From: Citromicrobium sp.
GTDB lineage: Bacteria; Pseudomonadota; Alphaproteobacteria; Sphingomonadales; Sphingomonadaceae
Direction of reading: 5' to 3'
NCBI GenBank assembly: GCA_002712945.1
Contig: PAVA01000082.1
Coordinates: forward strand, 1 to 12,000
DNA length: 12,000 nt
In this document: positions 6,301-12,000 of the stretch, one piece after another
How the letters are laid out: each line of letters begins with the position of its first letter
Position numbering within the stretch: the stretch's first letter is position 1
Made by a program: the position numbers and the translations under genes
The notes under the pieces: model-generated
Databases searched by the model: none
The model's input: only the letters and a program-made list of their open reading frames with translations
What the model was told of the DNA's origin: nothing

Positions 6301-9282
6301 GTGCTCCCCGGCGGCGGCCTCATCGCCGTCGGCGAAACCCTGCCCGAGCCCGAAGATACCGGGGACGAGGACGGGCCAGACGAAGGTGGTGGAACCGGAG
6401 AAGGCAGCGGCTCGGGCGATGGCGACACCCGAACGACCGAGAACGAAACCGTGTCGGGCAACGAAGAAGAAGGCGTCGAGGTCGTCACGACGCGCAACAG
6501 CGTGACCGACACGCTCGAACAGTCGAGCAGCACCAGCATCTCGCCGAGCGGCAATTTCTCGACCTTCACCGAAAGCGTCGTGACGATCGAAGAGACCTAT
6601 ACCGCCGATAACGAGGTGGCCACCAACACCACCACCTTCACCCAGGTGCGGCGCACCAATATTGCGCGCTTCTTCAACAACGGCCTTGTCGGGAGCGATC
6701 AGGCGGCGGTCACCATCAATGTCACCGGAGTGGGTGCCGAGGGCGAGAGCGCGCGCGAGACCGCGACCATCGAGAACGGCGGGGCGATCTTCGGGGACAT
6801 CACCCTGCGGGCCATCGGGTCGCAGGGTTCGGGACGGCTGTTCAGCGACAATACCGGCGAAGAGGCGGTGTCCGAACTCTCGTTCACCCGCACCGCGCTT
6901 GCGAGCGCGGCCCGGCTCGACAATGCCGGTCTGATCAATGGCAGCGTCGCGGTGCAGGCGGGGACGGGCACGGTTGTGAACCGGGGCATCTTGCGCGGCG
7001 AGCTCAATCTCGGCGCCGCTGCCGCCAACGAGGTGACCATCAGTATCGATCAGGAAGCGCTGGACGCATTGTCCGAGGCGGCCGACGATACACCGCCCGG
7101 CATGGATGAAATCCGCGCGCTGCTCACGACCGAGCTCGGCCCGGATCTTTTGCAGCAGACCTATTCCTTCGCGCAGGACGGCCTGCTTGTCGGAAACGTC
7201 CGCATCGGCGAACTGGAGACGATCGGTCTGGCGGGCTTCCTGCCCGAAGGGACGCGAACCTCGCAGATCGACGCGAATATCGTCCTGGGCGACAATTCGA
7301 TCACGCTGGGCACCATCGCAGGCGAGACGGGCGACAGCGCGGGCGAGGGCGGGCCCGAGCGCCTGACCTCGACCATCGTCACGCTGACGGGCAGCGGCTT
7401 CTTCGGCGTGGGGAACGATTTGACGCCTGCCGAAGGCGACTATCTGTTCGCCCCCGACTTCGCGCCTTACGTCGCTTTCGATCCGAGCCTGCTCGACGAT
7501 CCCGACACGCTCGCCTCGGGCGCACGGGTGAGCGGGGTCGAACGGATCGAGCGGGCCGGCACGGGCACCTTCACGATTGTCGCCGCGTCTTCGGCAGAAG
7601 GTGACTACGCGTTCGACATCGGAAGATTCGATATCCGGTCGGGCGATGTCCAGCTGGGCGTGGCCGGCAGCGGCGCTTTCAGGCTACGCGGGGATGTGTC
7701 GAACGATGGCGGCCTGTGGCTCGGCCGGACGGTCGGCCATGCGGGGGGTGCCGCCACTATCGACGGGATCGCTTTCAGTGTGACCGGCGACTATCGGCAA
7801 GGGGCCGATGGACGGCTCTACGTGCCGATCAACGCCACGATCGCCACCGCTCCGGCAAGCACTGCCGCGCGGCTCGATGTGAGCGGAGATGCAAGCCTTG
7901 CCGGCCAGATCGCGCTGCTCAACCAGCCCGGCATCTATTTCGGCGGAGAGCGGGTCGATTTCCTCTCGGTCGGCGGAATCTACTCCGACGAAGGCCTGGA
8001 GGTGGACCCGGCCCATGAGTCACCCTTCCTCGACTACCGGCTGACAACCTCGCTCGAGGGCGAGGCAACGCTGGTCGGTATCGAAGTGATCCGCACGCCC
8101 TATGCCAGTGCCGCGACCAACGCGAACGAGCGCGCGGTGGCAGAAGCATTCCAGGGGGCGCTCCAGTCGCTCGAGTCCGCGCCCGCTATCGCGGAAGGCG
8201 GCAGGCTGGCCGCGCTGCGCGACAGCGTGATTGCGCTCGATTTCGGCAGCACCGACATTGCCACGCAATTCGGAGCGGTCGGTTCGGCCGCTGCCTATGG
8301 GTCGATCCTGAACCTGTCCGCGCTCGACGCGTTCAATCCGCTCGGCTGGGGTGGCTTGGGCGCCGGCGCGGGTGCCTCGCCCGTCGCGCAGCGGCGTGCC
8401 GGTGGCGGCGCACGCGGCGCTTCGGTCCGGCAGAGCTATGCGATCGATCGGTCCGGTGCACCCTGGTCGAGTCTCGGCGCGGAAAGCGGCGAGGGGACAC
8501 GGGTCACGGCCTGGGGCATGCCGAGCTTCGGATCGCAGACGCTCGAGGCCGATCCCGTCCTTGGCACGTCGCAGCTGGAGAGCGACCATTTCGGGATCGT
8601 CGGCGGCTTCGAGCTGACGAGCGAGGGGGAACGGCGGATCGGTTTCGGCTTCGGCTATGAGGGTCTCGATGCCACGGCGACCGGCTACGGAGCGCAGGCC
8701 GACAGTCTGGTGCTGGGTGCCTATCTGGCGCAGCGCCTAGGCCCGGTCCTGGCTTCGGCGCAGGTCGCCTACGCGTGGACCGACTGGGACGTGGACCGGG
8801 GGCCGAGCAGTGCGAGCTTTGCGAGCAACGAACTGCGCGTGAGTGGCGACCTCGGTTACGATCTGGCCTTCGGCGGTGCCGCCTTCAGTCCCTTCGCTGC
8901 CTTCACCTGGCGGGTCATCGACGTGGATGGCTTCACCGAGACGGGCGGACCGACGCCCCTGACCATCGCCGAGCAGGAGGACTCGGTGTTCTCCCCCGAG
9001 CTTGGCCTGCGCTTCGCCTACACGGGCCCGACCGTGCGGCCCTTCGCGTCGGCCAGCTATGTCTTCCAGGGCGAGATCGACACGCCGGTAACCGCGAGCT
9101 TCGTGGCGCTTCCGGATGCGACCTTCGCGCTGCAAGGCACGCAGCCGGAAGACTACACCCGGCTGACCGGCGGCGTTGCCTTCGACCTCGGCTTCGGAGA
9201 GCTGACGCTGCGCGGCGATGCCTTGCTGGGCGAAGATCGCGAGGCGCTGGAATTCGCCGGAGCCTTGCGCATCCCGTTCTAA
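3376..9282 (+). CDS. Giant type Va autotransporter: repetitive passenger plus C-terminal beta-barrel
   Basis: A 1968-residue outer-membrane/surface protein. An in-frame ATG exists at 3328, but ATG 3376 follows AGGAG (3362-3366) and begins a typical signal peptide ending A-M-A at 27. Passenger, about 28-1560: short rungs of the form G-x-I-x-G-D-V-x-L-x-A, as in beta-helices, broken by long Thr/Glu/Asp-rich insertions roughly every 80 residues from 230 to 1100. An acidic Gly/Ser linker lies at 987-1017. Residues 1496-1535 resemble the last passenger rungs seen in pertactin-like autotransporters. Then comes a linker with N-E-R-A-V-A-E-A-F (1584-1592), a Gly/Ala-rich stretch (about 1656-1682), and an autotransporter barrel, about 1705-1968, ending in Phe as BAM substrates do. 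The only mature cysteines are C30 and C39. No lysine was found in the whole protein. Passenger role is unknown: adhesin or surface layer is possible, and no protease motif was recognised. Confidence 0.93.
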   Translation: MNASYRARLLAGAAAATAIICAAPAMAADCEIDGDTVVCDADADASDVNEALAQISGPAAVLEIGEDVFVTADVSEIEPQTPPVTGNLSIANNGTIGDESDRLDIFFQPAEGTPEDGSSFDFANYGAMYGDVDVIVDLAASFGLTGLQVGSVSLESRYGDLSAVIAGDLILSGDAEDEGVLAMSTALGVATVRTLEGANIGGDVAVLAGDDVALINSGTISGDVEMQAGIQSIETEQLVTVETTVLDDGTEQTDQVETVTNQSFFTRGTAGLINGVTGVISGDVELRGSDGVRLRNAGQIDGAVVLNSANQEFYEEDVNLVRTTRSPGGDETFSFIGVSNEARSTNVGGDITATIAPGGTIAGGLTAVTNRGAVNMLIDGRIGEAEAGGDLTVIASGIETYELTRIDPDDGSSFEQVEQTATGGRADVTIGPDGSVYGNASVDALGGIGFYSQGIVAGNLQLTSLALPNSSSMAMATSEAEVDGGSQTVETRTTTFETAVAGGGIEAAIGDGGAVLGNIGANSALGVTFDLDGRAFGDIDLTSQANAQTDETIRTVTTTRTAVDGEDDRVVSVATETRLTENTPVGGSVTGRYYGIVGAPEGDENARDIAVTQVAAGGSSATIGGTIYGSFEGRAEAIASTIARSGTLERSLGGGLPATRRSETEEVTTVTHLVADSSVFLTGAVLSNGEADGNVEVIASRGTASLQIEGGRVGGSVAVAGGNGTDGQETATLVELSQDTEAGDLQPISRTGITEETNALAGGAANLTLTGGTIDGDAIVLGFGNGEGTVGAYVAVDAQSTIGGVLGISNAEEQEDAFATLERTSDTRVRGGDGAVSRTVVEVEENTPSALAGDVVAEIDGSIGGLQARAFFGDVSVTLGGTSNGDITIASGATAANRIVTTAYTGNDPESLDAEARQSRSETQQVSNYGGTAALTITAPSAQQEGAEGQAAIQQGNIRLAGAEASILAVEAGAGVLPGGGLIAVGETLPEPEDTGDEDGPDEGGGTGEGSGSGDGDTRTTENETVSGNEEEGVEVVTTRNSVTDTLEQSSSTSISPSGNFSTFTESVVTIEETYTADNEVATNTTTFTQVRRTNIARFFNNGLVGSDQAAVTINVTGVGAEGESARETATIENGGAIFGDITLRAIGSQGSGRLFSDNTGEEAVSELSFTRTALASAARLDNAGLINGSVAVQAGTGTVVNRGILRGELNLGAAAANEVTISIDQEALDALSEAADDTPPGMDEIRALLTTELGPDLLQQTYSFAQDGLLVGNVRIGELETIGLAGFLPEGTRTSQIDANIVLGDNSITLGTIAGETGDSAGEGGPERLTSTIVTLTGSGFFGVGNDLTPAEGDYLFAPDFAPYVAFDPSLLDDPDTLASGARVSGVERIERAGTGTFTIVAASSAEGDYAFDIGRFDIRSGDVQLGVAGSGAFRLRGDVSNDGGLWLGRTVGHAGGAATIDGIAFSVTGDYRQGADGRLYVPINATIATAPASTAARLDVSGDASLAGQIALLNQPGIYFGGERVDFLSVGGIYSDEGLEVDPAHESPFLDYRLTTSLEGEATLVGIEVIRTPYASAATNANERAVAEAFQGALQSLESAPAIAEGGRLAALRDSVIALDFGSTDIATQFGAVGSAAAYGSILNLSALDAFNPLGWGGLGAGAGASPVAQRRAGGGARGASVRQSYAIDRSGAPWSSLGAESGEGTRVTAWGMPSFGSQTLEADPVLGTSQLESDHFGIVGGFELTSEGERRIGFGFGYEGLDATATGYGAQADSLVLGAYLAQRLGPVLASAQVAYAWTDWDVDRGPSSASFASNELRVSGDLGYDLAFGGAAFSPFAAFTWRVIDVDGFTETGGPTPLTIAEQEDSVFSPELGLRFAYTGPTVRPFASASYVFQGEIDTPVTASFVALPDATFALQGTQPEDYTRLTGGVAFDLGFGELTLRGDALLGEDREALEFAGALRIPF
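4063..6675 (+). repeat. Degenerate passenger repeat of about 80 residues: beta-helix rung plus long Thr/Glu-rich insertion
   Basis: Insertions begin near residues 230, 311, 398, 466, 545, 637, 729, 811 and 893, with a much longer one at 1018-1100. The intervals are 81, 87, 68, 79, 92, 92, 82 and 82. Most are 30-43 residues of alternating Thr/Val/Glu/Arg flanking a central Asp/Gly-rich turn (for example D-D-G-T, D-P-D-D-G-S, V-D-G-G-S, V-D-G-E-D-D), the pattern expected of a long beta-hairpin. Between them lie rungs such as G-x-I-x-G-D-V. The repeat is visible in the protein, not as near-identical DNA. Confidence 0.7.
6334..6426 (+). other. Acidic Gly/Ser-rich linker inside the passenger
   Basis: Residues 987-1017 of the autotransporter are almost only Asp, Glu, Gly, Ser, Pro and Thr, and carry no hydrophobic rung pattern. 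They separate the regularly spaced insertions from the longest one (1018-1100). A flexible or cation-binding spacer is plausible. It lacks the RTX nonapeptide pattern. Confidence 0.7.
8488..9279 (+). other. Autotransporter beta-barrel translocator domain (within the CDS)
   Basis: Residues about 1705-1968 form alternating amphipathic strands rich in Gly, Tyr, Phe and Trp, such as H-F-G-I-V-G-G-F-E-L and S-L-V-L-G-A-Y-L-A. The length of about 264 residues and the terminal Phe match the PF03797 autotransporter domain. It inserts in the outer membrane and enables passenger export. Confidence 0.9.
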
Positions 9283-9286
9283 GGTC

Positions 9287-9316
9287 CGGCCGCCGCGTCT
9301 GCGGGCGCGGCGGCCG
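9287..9316. terminator. Strong GC-rich hairpin between convergent genes, likely bidirectional terminator
   Basis: Starting 5 nt after the autotransporter stop codon, a perfect 11-bp stem (C plus GGCCGCCGCG against CGCGGCGGCC plus G) encloses an 8-nt loop. The stop codon of the convergent minus-strand gene is 24 nt further on, so this hairpin can serve both transcripts. No T-tract is present, as is common in GC-rich genomes. Confidence 0.7.
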
Positions 9317-9339
9317 ACGCCTTCAGGCGGGGCAGGTGT

Positions 9340-9978
9340 TCAGACGAAGGTCCACGGTGCGAAGATGGTCGTGATCGCAAAGTGGGCCACGATGATCGCG
9401 AGCAGTCCGACCGCCCAGCGGCGCGACTTGACGAAAGGCATTGCCAGCAGGGTCAGCGTGCCGATCATGTCGGCCCAGTCGACAAGCTCGACGATCCAGG
9501 CCGGAGCGTCGATCGCACGCTCTTCCGAATAGACCGTGTATCCGATCTCGACGAGGACCGCGATGGCGATGACGCCGAGCCAGATGAAGCGCCGGTGCGC
9601 CATGTAATACTCGTCGAAATCGGGCCACGCCTCGGGCTCGTCGGGCCACAGGGCAGCGCTGATCAGATAGTACCAGCCGATGACGGCGAGCACGCAGACG
9701 AGGCTGAGCAGGTGGAGCGGGACATTGCCCTGCACCTCGTACATGAACAACCAGAAGGTCGCCTGGTGAAACAGGACGACCGCGGCGGACAGCGGCACCA
9801 GCCACCCGATGCGGACCTGCTGGGGCTTGCCGTTTGCATCGGTATCGCTCGGCGCGAGGCGGTCGTGACGGATACGGCTGCGCAGTTTGTACGCGCGCGC
9901 ATAGCCCGCCAGCACTTCGGCCATGGTGAGGCCGAGGAGCAAGGTAAACAGCTCGAATGTGATGTCGAATTCGCTCAT
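9340..9978 (-). CDS. Polytopic inner-membrane protein of unknown function, six probable helices
   Basis: A 212-residue hydrophobic protein of a family I do not recognise. The frame extends upstream to 10056, but ATG 9978 is directly preceded on its strand by GGGGAG with good spacing, and the extension is not hydrophobic. Probable membrane segments are near residues 8-27, 58-80, 87-110, 131-150, 163-183 and 188-208. The segment 31-57 is basic and polar (K-L-R-S-R-I-R-H) and likely cytoplasmic. An acidic Trp/Asp/Glu-rich loop at 111-127 is likely on the other side. No signal peptide cleavage site, transporter signature or catalytic motif is evident. It converges on the autotransporter across the 9287-9316 hairpin and diverges from the LysR gene, so it may be a LysR target. 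Coding status is supported by codon bias, ribosome binding site and coherent topology. Confidence 0.82.
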   Translation of the reverse strand: MSEFDITFELFTLLLGLTMAEVLAGYARAYKLRSRIRHDRLAPSDTDANGKPQQVRIGWLVPLSAAVVLFHQATFWLFMYEVQGNVPLHLLSLVCVLAVIGWYYLISAALWPDEPEAWPDFDEYYMAHRRFIWLGVIAIAVLVEIGYTVYSEERAIDAPAWIVELVDWADMIGTLTLLAMPFVKSRRWAVGLLAIIVAHFAITTIFAPWTFV

Positions 9979-10082
9979 GCCTCTCCCCTGGGCCTCAAGG
10001 GTAATGGCGCCGCGAAACCGATGTCCAATCCTCGAAGGGCAGTACCGGCGAAGCATCCACAGTCATGGGCGCGGTGCTTCCC

Positions 10083-10138
10083 CCAAGGTTCGCAAGGCAA
10101 GTCACGTGGAAGTCTTGCCCCGACTGCAAAAACCTTGG
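10083..10138. promoter_or_regulatory. 56-nt nested inverted repeat in the lysR/membrane-protein divergent promoter region
   Basis: CCAAGGTT (10083-10090) is perfectly inverted as AACCTTGG (10131-10138). Inside it GGCAAG (10096-10101) is inverted as CTTGCC (10114-10119), around a 12-nt centre holding CACGTG. The element ends 11 nt before the lysR ATG and lies 105 nt upstream of the divergent ATG. LysR-type regulators commonly autoregulate from such sites; a folded mRNA leader is an alternative. Confidence 0.5.
10115..10129. promoter_or_regulatory. Candidate LysR-type box TTGC-N7-GCAA
   Basis: TTGC and GCAA are inverted around 7 nt, which satisfies the T-N11-A rule of LysR-type operators. It lies 20 nt upstream of the lysR ATG inside the larger dyad. 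The arm sequence differs from the better palindrome at 11045-11061, so binding by the same regulator is only a possibility. Confidence 0.35.
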
Positions 10139-10149
10139 ACTAGGCTGGA

Positions 10150-11049
10150 ATGCGCCTACGCCATATCGAAGTCTTTTACGCGGTCTACAAGAACGGCTCC
10201 GTGACCGGCGCGGCGCAGGAACTGAACGTGTCGCAGCCTTCGGTGAGCAAGGTCCTGCGCCATGCAGAAGACCAGCTGGGCTATCCGCTGTTCCAGCGGC
10301 GCAAGGGTCGGCTCGAGCCGACCGACGCGGCGCACGAGCTTTTCGGCGAGGTCGATCATGTTTACCGGCAAGTGCGCGCACTGCGCCGCGCAGCCAAGAA
10401 CATCGGAACGCGGCGCGGCGGACACATCCGCCTGGGCGTGCTTCCCTCGCTCGGCTTCGGCGTCATTCCCGAGACCATCGCCGCGCTTCGGCGGGATGAC
10501 GAGGCGCTCAGCTTCGAAGTCGATACGATCCACTCGCGCAATATTGCGGCAGCCCTCTACGAGCGCGAATACGATATCGCGATCGGCTACGGGTCGGTCG
10601 CGATCTCCCGGATCGACATCCGCCAGATCGGCCAGATCGAGCTTTTCATCGCCGCACGGCGCGACCAGTTTTCGCCCCCCGACGGTCTGGTGGATCTCGA
10701 AGACCTGGACGGACGCGACTTCATCGGTCTGCGCCAGAGCGGCCCCTCCGGCGATGTCCTGATCGACCAGCTGGATCGCCTGGGAATCAGGCCCAACGAG
10801 GTGGTCACCTCGCGCACCTATTACGTCGCTCTGGCACTCGCCAAACGCGGTGTCGGGCTCACCGTGGTCGACGAGTTCACGGCCCGTGAAATGACCAGCG
10901 ACGACCTTGCCCTGTTTCGCTTCCGCAAGCCCATACGCATTCCCGTGACCGCCTACATGCTCCACGAGAATTCCGAGTCGGCCATTTTCTCGCGCTTCCT
11001 CAATTCGGTGGAAGCGAATCTCAAGGATCGGCACCCCTTCGATCTATAA
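10150..11049 (+). CDS. LysR-type transcriptional regulator
   Basis: A 299-residue protein of standard LTTR length. Residues 1-60 form the winged helix-turn-helix. The recognition region around 17-37 has the family signature G-S-V-T-G-A-A-Q-E-L-N-V-S-Q-P-S-V-S, followed by E40, L-G-Y-P-L-F and R-L-E-P-T. Residues about 92-290 form the two-lobed effector-binding domain, beginning I-R-L-G-V-L-P-S-L. The first residues (M-R-L-R-H-I-E-V-F) recall the LysR/OccR/NocR branch, which is only a rough placement. The ATG at 10150 has a poor ribosome binding site (GGCTGGA), so expression may be low. The gene is divergent from the unknown membrane protein and 126 nt upstream of a co-directional TonB receptor gene. 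Operator-like palindromes lie on both sides, suggesting autoregulation and control of the receptor. The inducer is unknown. Confidence 0.93.
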   Translation: MRLRHIEVFYAVYKNGSVTGAAQELNVSQPSVSKVLRHAEDQLGYPLFQRRKGRLEPTDAAHELFGEVDHVYRQVRALRRAAKNIGTRRGGHIRLGVLPSLGFGVIPETIAALRRDDEALSFEVDTIHSRNIAAALYEREYDIAIGYGSVAISRIDIRQIGQIELFIAARRDQFSPPDGLVDLEDLDGRDFIGLRQSGPSGDVLIDQLDRLGIRPNEVVTSRTYYVALALAKRGVGLTVVDEFTAREMTSDDLALFRFRKPIRIPVTAYMLHENSESAIFSRFLNSVEANLKDRHPFDL

Positions 11050-11061
11050 CCAGTGGTTATA
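11045..11061. promoter_or_regulatory. Perfect 17-bp palindrome, LysR-type operator candidate
   Basis: TATAACCA-G-TGGTTATA is a perfect dyad. It contains ATAA-N7-TTAT and obeys T-N11-A, the classical spacing for LysR-type operators. It overlaps the TAA stop codon of the lysR gene and lies 114 nt upstream of the TonB receptor ATG, a suitable place for activating that promoter. Binding by this LysR is inferred. Confidence 0.6.
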
Positions 11062-11111
11062 CCGCTGCGAATTGTTTGTCCTGCGTGGTTCCTTGCCATC
11101 GTCGCGAGCAC

Positions 11112-11131
11112 GGTGTCACAAAAGTGACGCC
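11112..11131. promoter_or_regulatory. Second dyad GTCAC-AAAA-GTGAC upstream of the TonB receptor
   Basis: GGTGTCAC and GTGACGCC are inverted around AAAA with one mismatched pair. The dyad is centred about 54 nt before the receptor ATG, where promoter or leader sequence is expected. It may bind a regulator other than the LysR protein, since its arms differ from the 11045-11061 palindrome. No clear -35/-10 pair was found nearby. Confidence 0.4.
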
Positions 11132-11175
11132 AGCTGGGCAGGCCCGCGACGGGCAATTCCTAAGGGGGGAATCCA

Positions 11176-12000
11176 ATGAGACACAGCAACATCGTCCGCG
11201 CAATTCTCTTGGCCGGGACGGCCGGATTGACGACCGCGGCCTACGCCCAGGCAGAGCCGATTGCGGTGCCCGAGCCTGCGGAGGCCCAAGAGGCCGAGGC
11301 TCAAGAGGCGCAGGCGGAGGAACAGGCCGATCCGGAGACGGTGATCTTCGTCGTCGGCAGCCAGATCAAGGGCTCCAGGATCACCGATACCCTTCCGGTA
11401 ACCGTGCTGGACGCAGACGCGATCGACAATATTTCGGCCTCTTCGGGCGACGAATTGTTCCGGGCGATCCCGCAGGCAGGGGATGTCGGCTTCAACGAAC
11501 AGCGTACGACCGGCGGCATCAACGATGCGCGCGGCGACGTGGCATCGATCAACCTGCGCTCTCTTGGAACCGGCAATACGCTGGTTCTCCTGAACGGGCG
11601 CCGCATGGTGCTGCATCCGGGGTACCAGACCGAAAACCTTGTCCCCGTGACCTCGGTCAATGCCAATGCCATCCCGGTCAGCGGCGTGCGACGGCTGGAA
11701 GTGCTGCGCGACGGTGCGGCTGCGATTTACGGTACCGATGCCGTCGGCGGCGTGGTCAACACCGTGCTGCGCGACAATTTCGACGGGGTCACCGCGGAGG
11801 TGCAATATGGCGGTTCCGAGGGAACCTCCCTGCGCGAGCTCGATGCAAACCTGGCGATCGGCCGGACCTTCAATTACGGGCGCAGCAATATCTCGCTGTT
11901 CGTCGACTATCTCGATCGGCAGGGCATGCCTGCCTCGGATCGTCCCTATGCCGCGAGCTACGACCTGCGTCCCTTCGTCGAGGGCACGCCCTTCGAAGGC
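11176..12000 (+). CDS. TonB-dependent outer-membrane receptor (N-terminal 275 residues, C-terminus outside window)
   Basis: The frame is open from ATG 11176 to the right edge, with AAGGGGGGA at 11162-11170 as a strong ribosome binding site. Residues 1-24 are a signal peptide ending A-Y-A. A Glu/Ala/Gln-rich spacer follows (about 26-52), then a TonB-box-like stretch near 54-60 (E-T-V-I-F-V-V). The plug domain runs to about residue 204, with R-S-L-G-T-G-N-T-L-V-L-L-N-G-R-R and the hallmark R-L-E-V-L-R-D-G-A-A-A-I-Y-G-T-D-A-V-G-G-V-V-N. The first barrel strands follow. Sphingomonads carry many such receptors for siderophores, oligosaccharides, peptides or aromatics; the substrate cannot be told from the plug. 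The upstream LysR gene and operator-like palindromes suggest inducible control. Confidence 0.95.
   Translation, partial: MRHSNIVRAILLAGTAGLTTAAYAQAEPIAVPEPAEAQEAEAQEAQAEEQADPETVIFVVGSQIKGSRITDTLPVTVLDADAIDNISASSGDELFRAIPQAGDVGFNEQRTTGGINDARGDVASINLRSLGTGNTLVLLNGRRMVLHPGYQTENLVPVTSVNANAIPVSGVRRLEVLRDGAAAIYGTDAVGGVVNTVLRDNFDGVTAEVQYGGSEGTSLRELDANLAIGRTFNYGRSNISLFVDYLDRQGMPASDRPYAASYDLRPFVEGTPFEG

Noticed and set aside
4063..6675. Passenger repeats as RTX calcium-binding repeats or a type I secreted toxin
   Set aside because: No nonapeptide GGxGxDxUx arrays were found, and the protein has a Sec signal peptide and a C-terminal barrel, so it is an autotransporter.
9382..10143. A 253-codon plus-strand open frame opposite the membrane-protein gene
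   Set aside because: It is rich in Asp, Arg and Gln with no domain. The minus strand has a ribosome binding site and six plausible membrane helices.
10156..11034. A 292-codon minus-strand open frame opposite the lysR gene
   Set aside because: The plus strand carries an unambiguous full-length LysR regulator. The reverse frame is a codon-bias shadow.
11176..12000. Considered whether the TonB receptor is interrupted or a pseudogene
   Set aside because: The frame is open through the plug and early barrel with all expected motifs. It is cut only by the window edge.

Overview
The window looks like chromosomal DNA of a high-GC, Gram-negative alphaproteobacterium. A sphingomonad (Sphingomonadales, perhaps the Erythrobacter group) fits best. 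The reasons are strong G+C bias at third codon positions, good purine-rich ribosome binding sites, a TonB-dependent receptor of the type abundant in sphingomonads, and a giant autotransporter whose mature N-terminus has a C-x8-C pair. The placement is inferred from style; no marker gene is present. No rRNA, tRNA, CRISPR array, insertion sequence or phage gene was seen.

Layout, left to right. (1) 783 to 1, minus strand and cut by the left edge: N-terminal half of a MASE1 membrane sensor running into a probable CHASE domain. (2) 1103-2170, plus: AraC-family regulator. (3) 2439-3272, plus: exported cysteine-rich protein built from three copies of a four-cysteine module. (4) 3376-9282, plus: a 1968-residue type Va autotransporter with a repetitive passenger and a C-terminal beta-barrel, closed by a GC-rich hairpin. 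(5) 9978 to 9340, minus: an unrecognised polytopic inner-membrane protein. (6) 10150-11049, plus: LysR-type regulator, divergent from (5). (7) 11176 to the right edge, plus: N-terminal part of a TonB-dependent outer-membrane receptor.

The genes suggest two cell-surface units. The first is AraC regulator, cysteine-module secreted protein, giant autotransporter, all on the plus strand. The second is a LysR regulator with the TonB receptor downstream and a divergent membrane protein upstream. A perfect 17-bp palindrome with the ATAA-N7-TTAT spacing of LysR-type operators overlaps the lysR stop codon, and a 56-nt nested dyad lies in the divergent promoter region.

The most unusual content is in the first unit. 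The autotransporter has, by eye, no lysine in 1968 residues. Its passenger alternates short beta-helix-like rungs with long Thr/Glu-rich probable hairpin insertions about every 80 residues. The preceding secreted protein keeps near-identical cysteine and tryptophan spacing across three diverged repeats. I do not recognise either pattern as a named family. Their adjacency suggests a joint envelope role, but that is inference.
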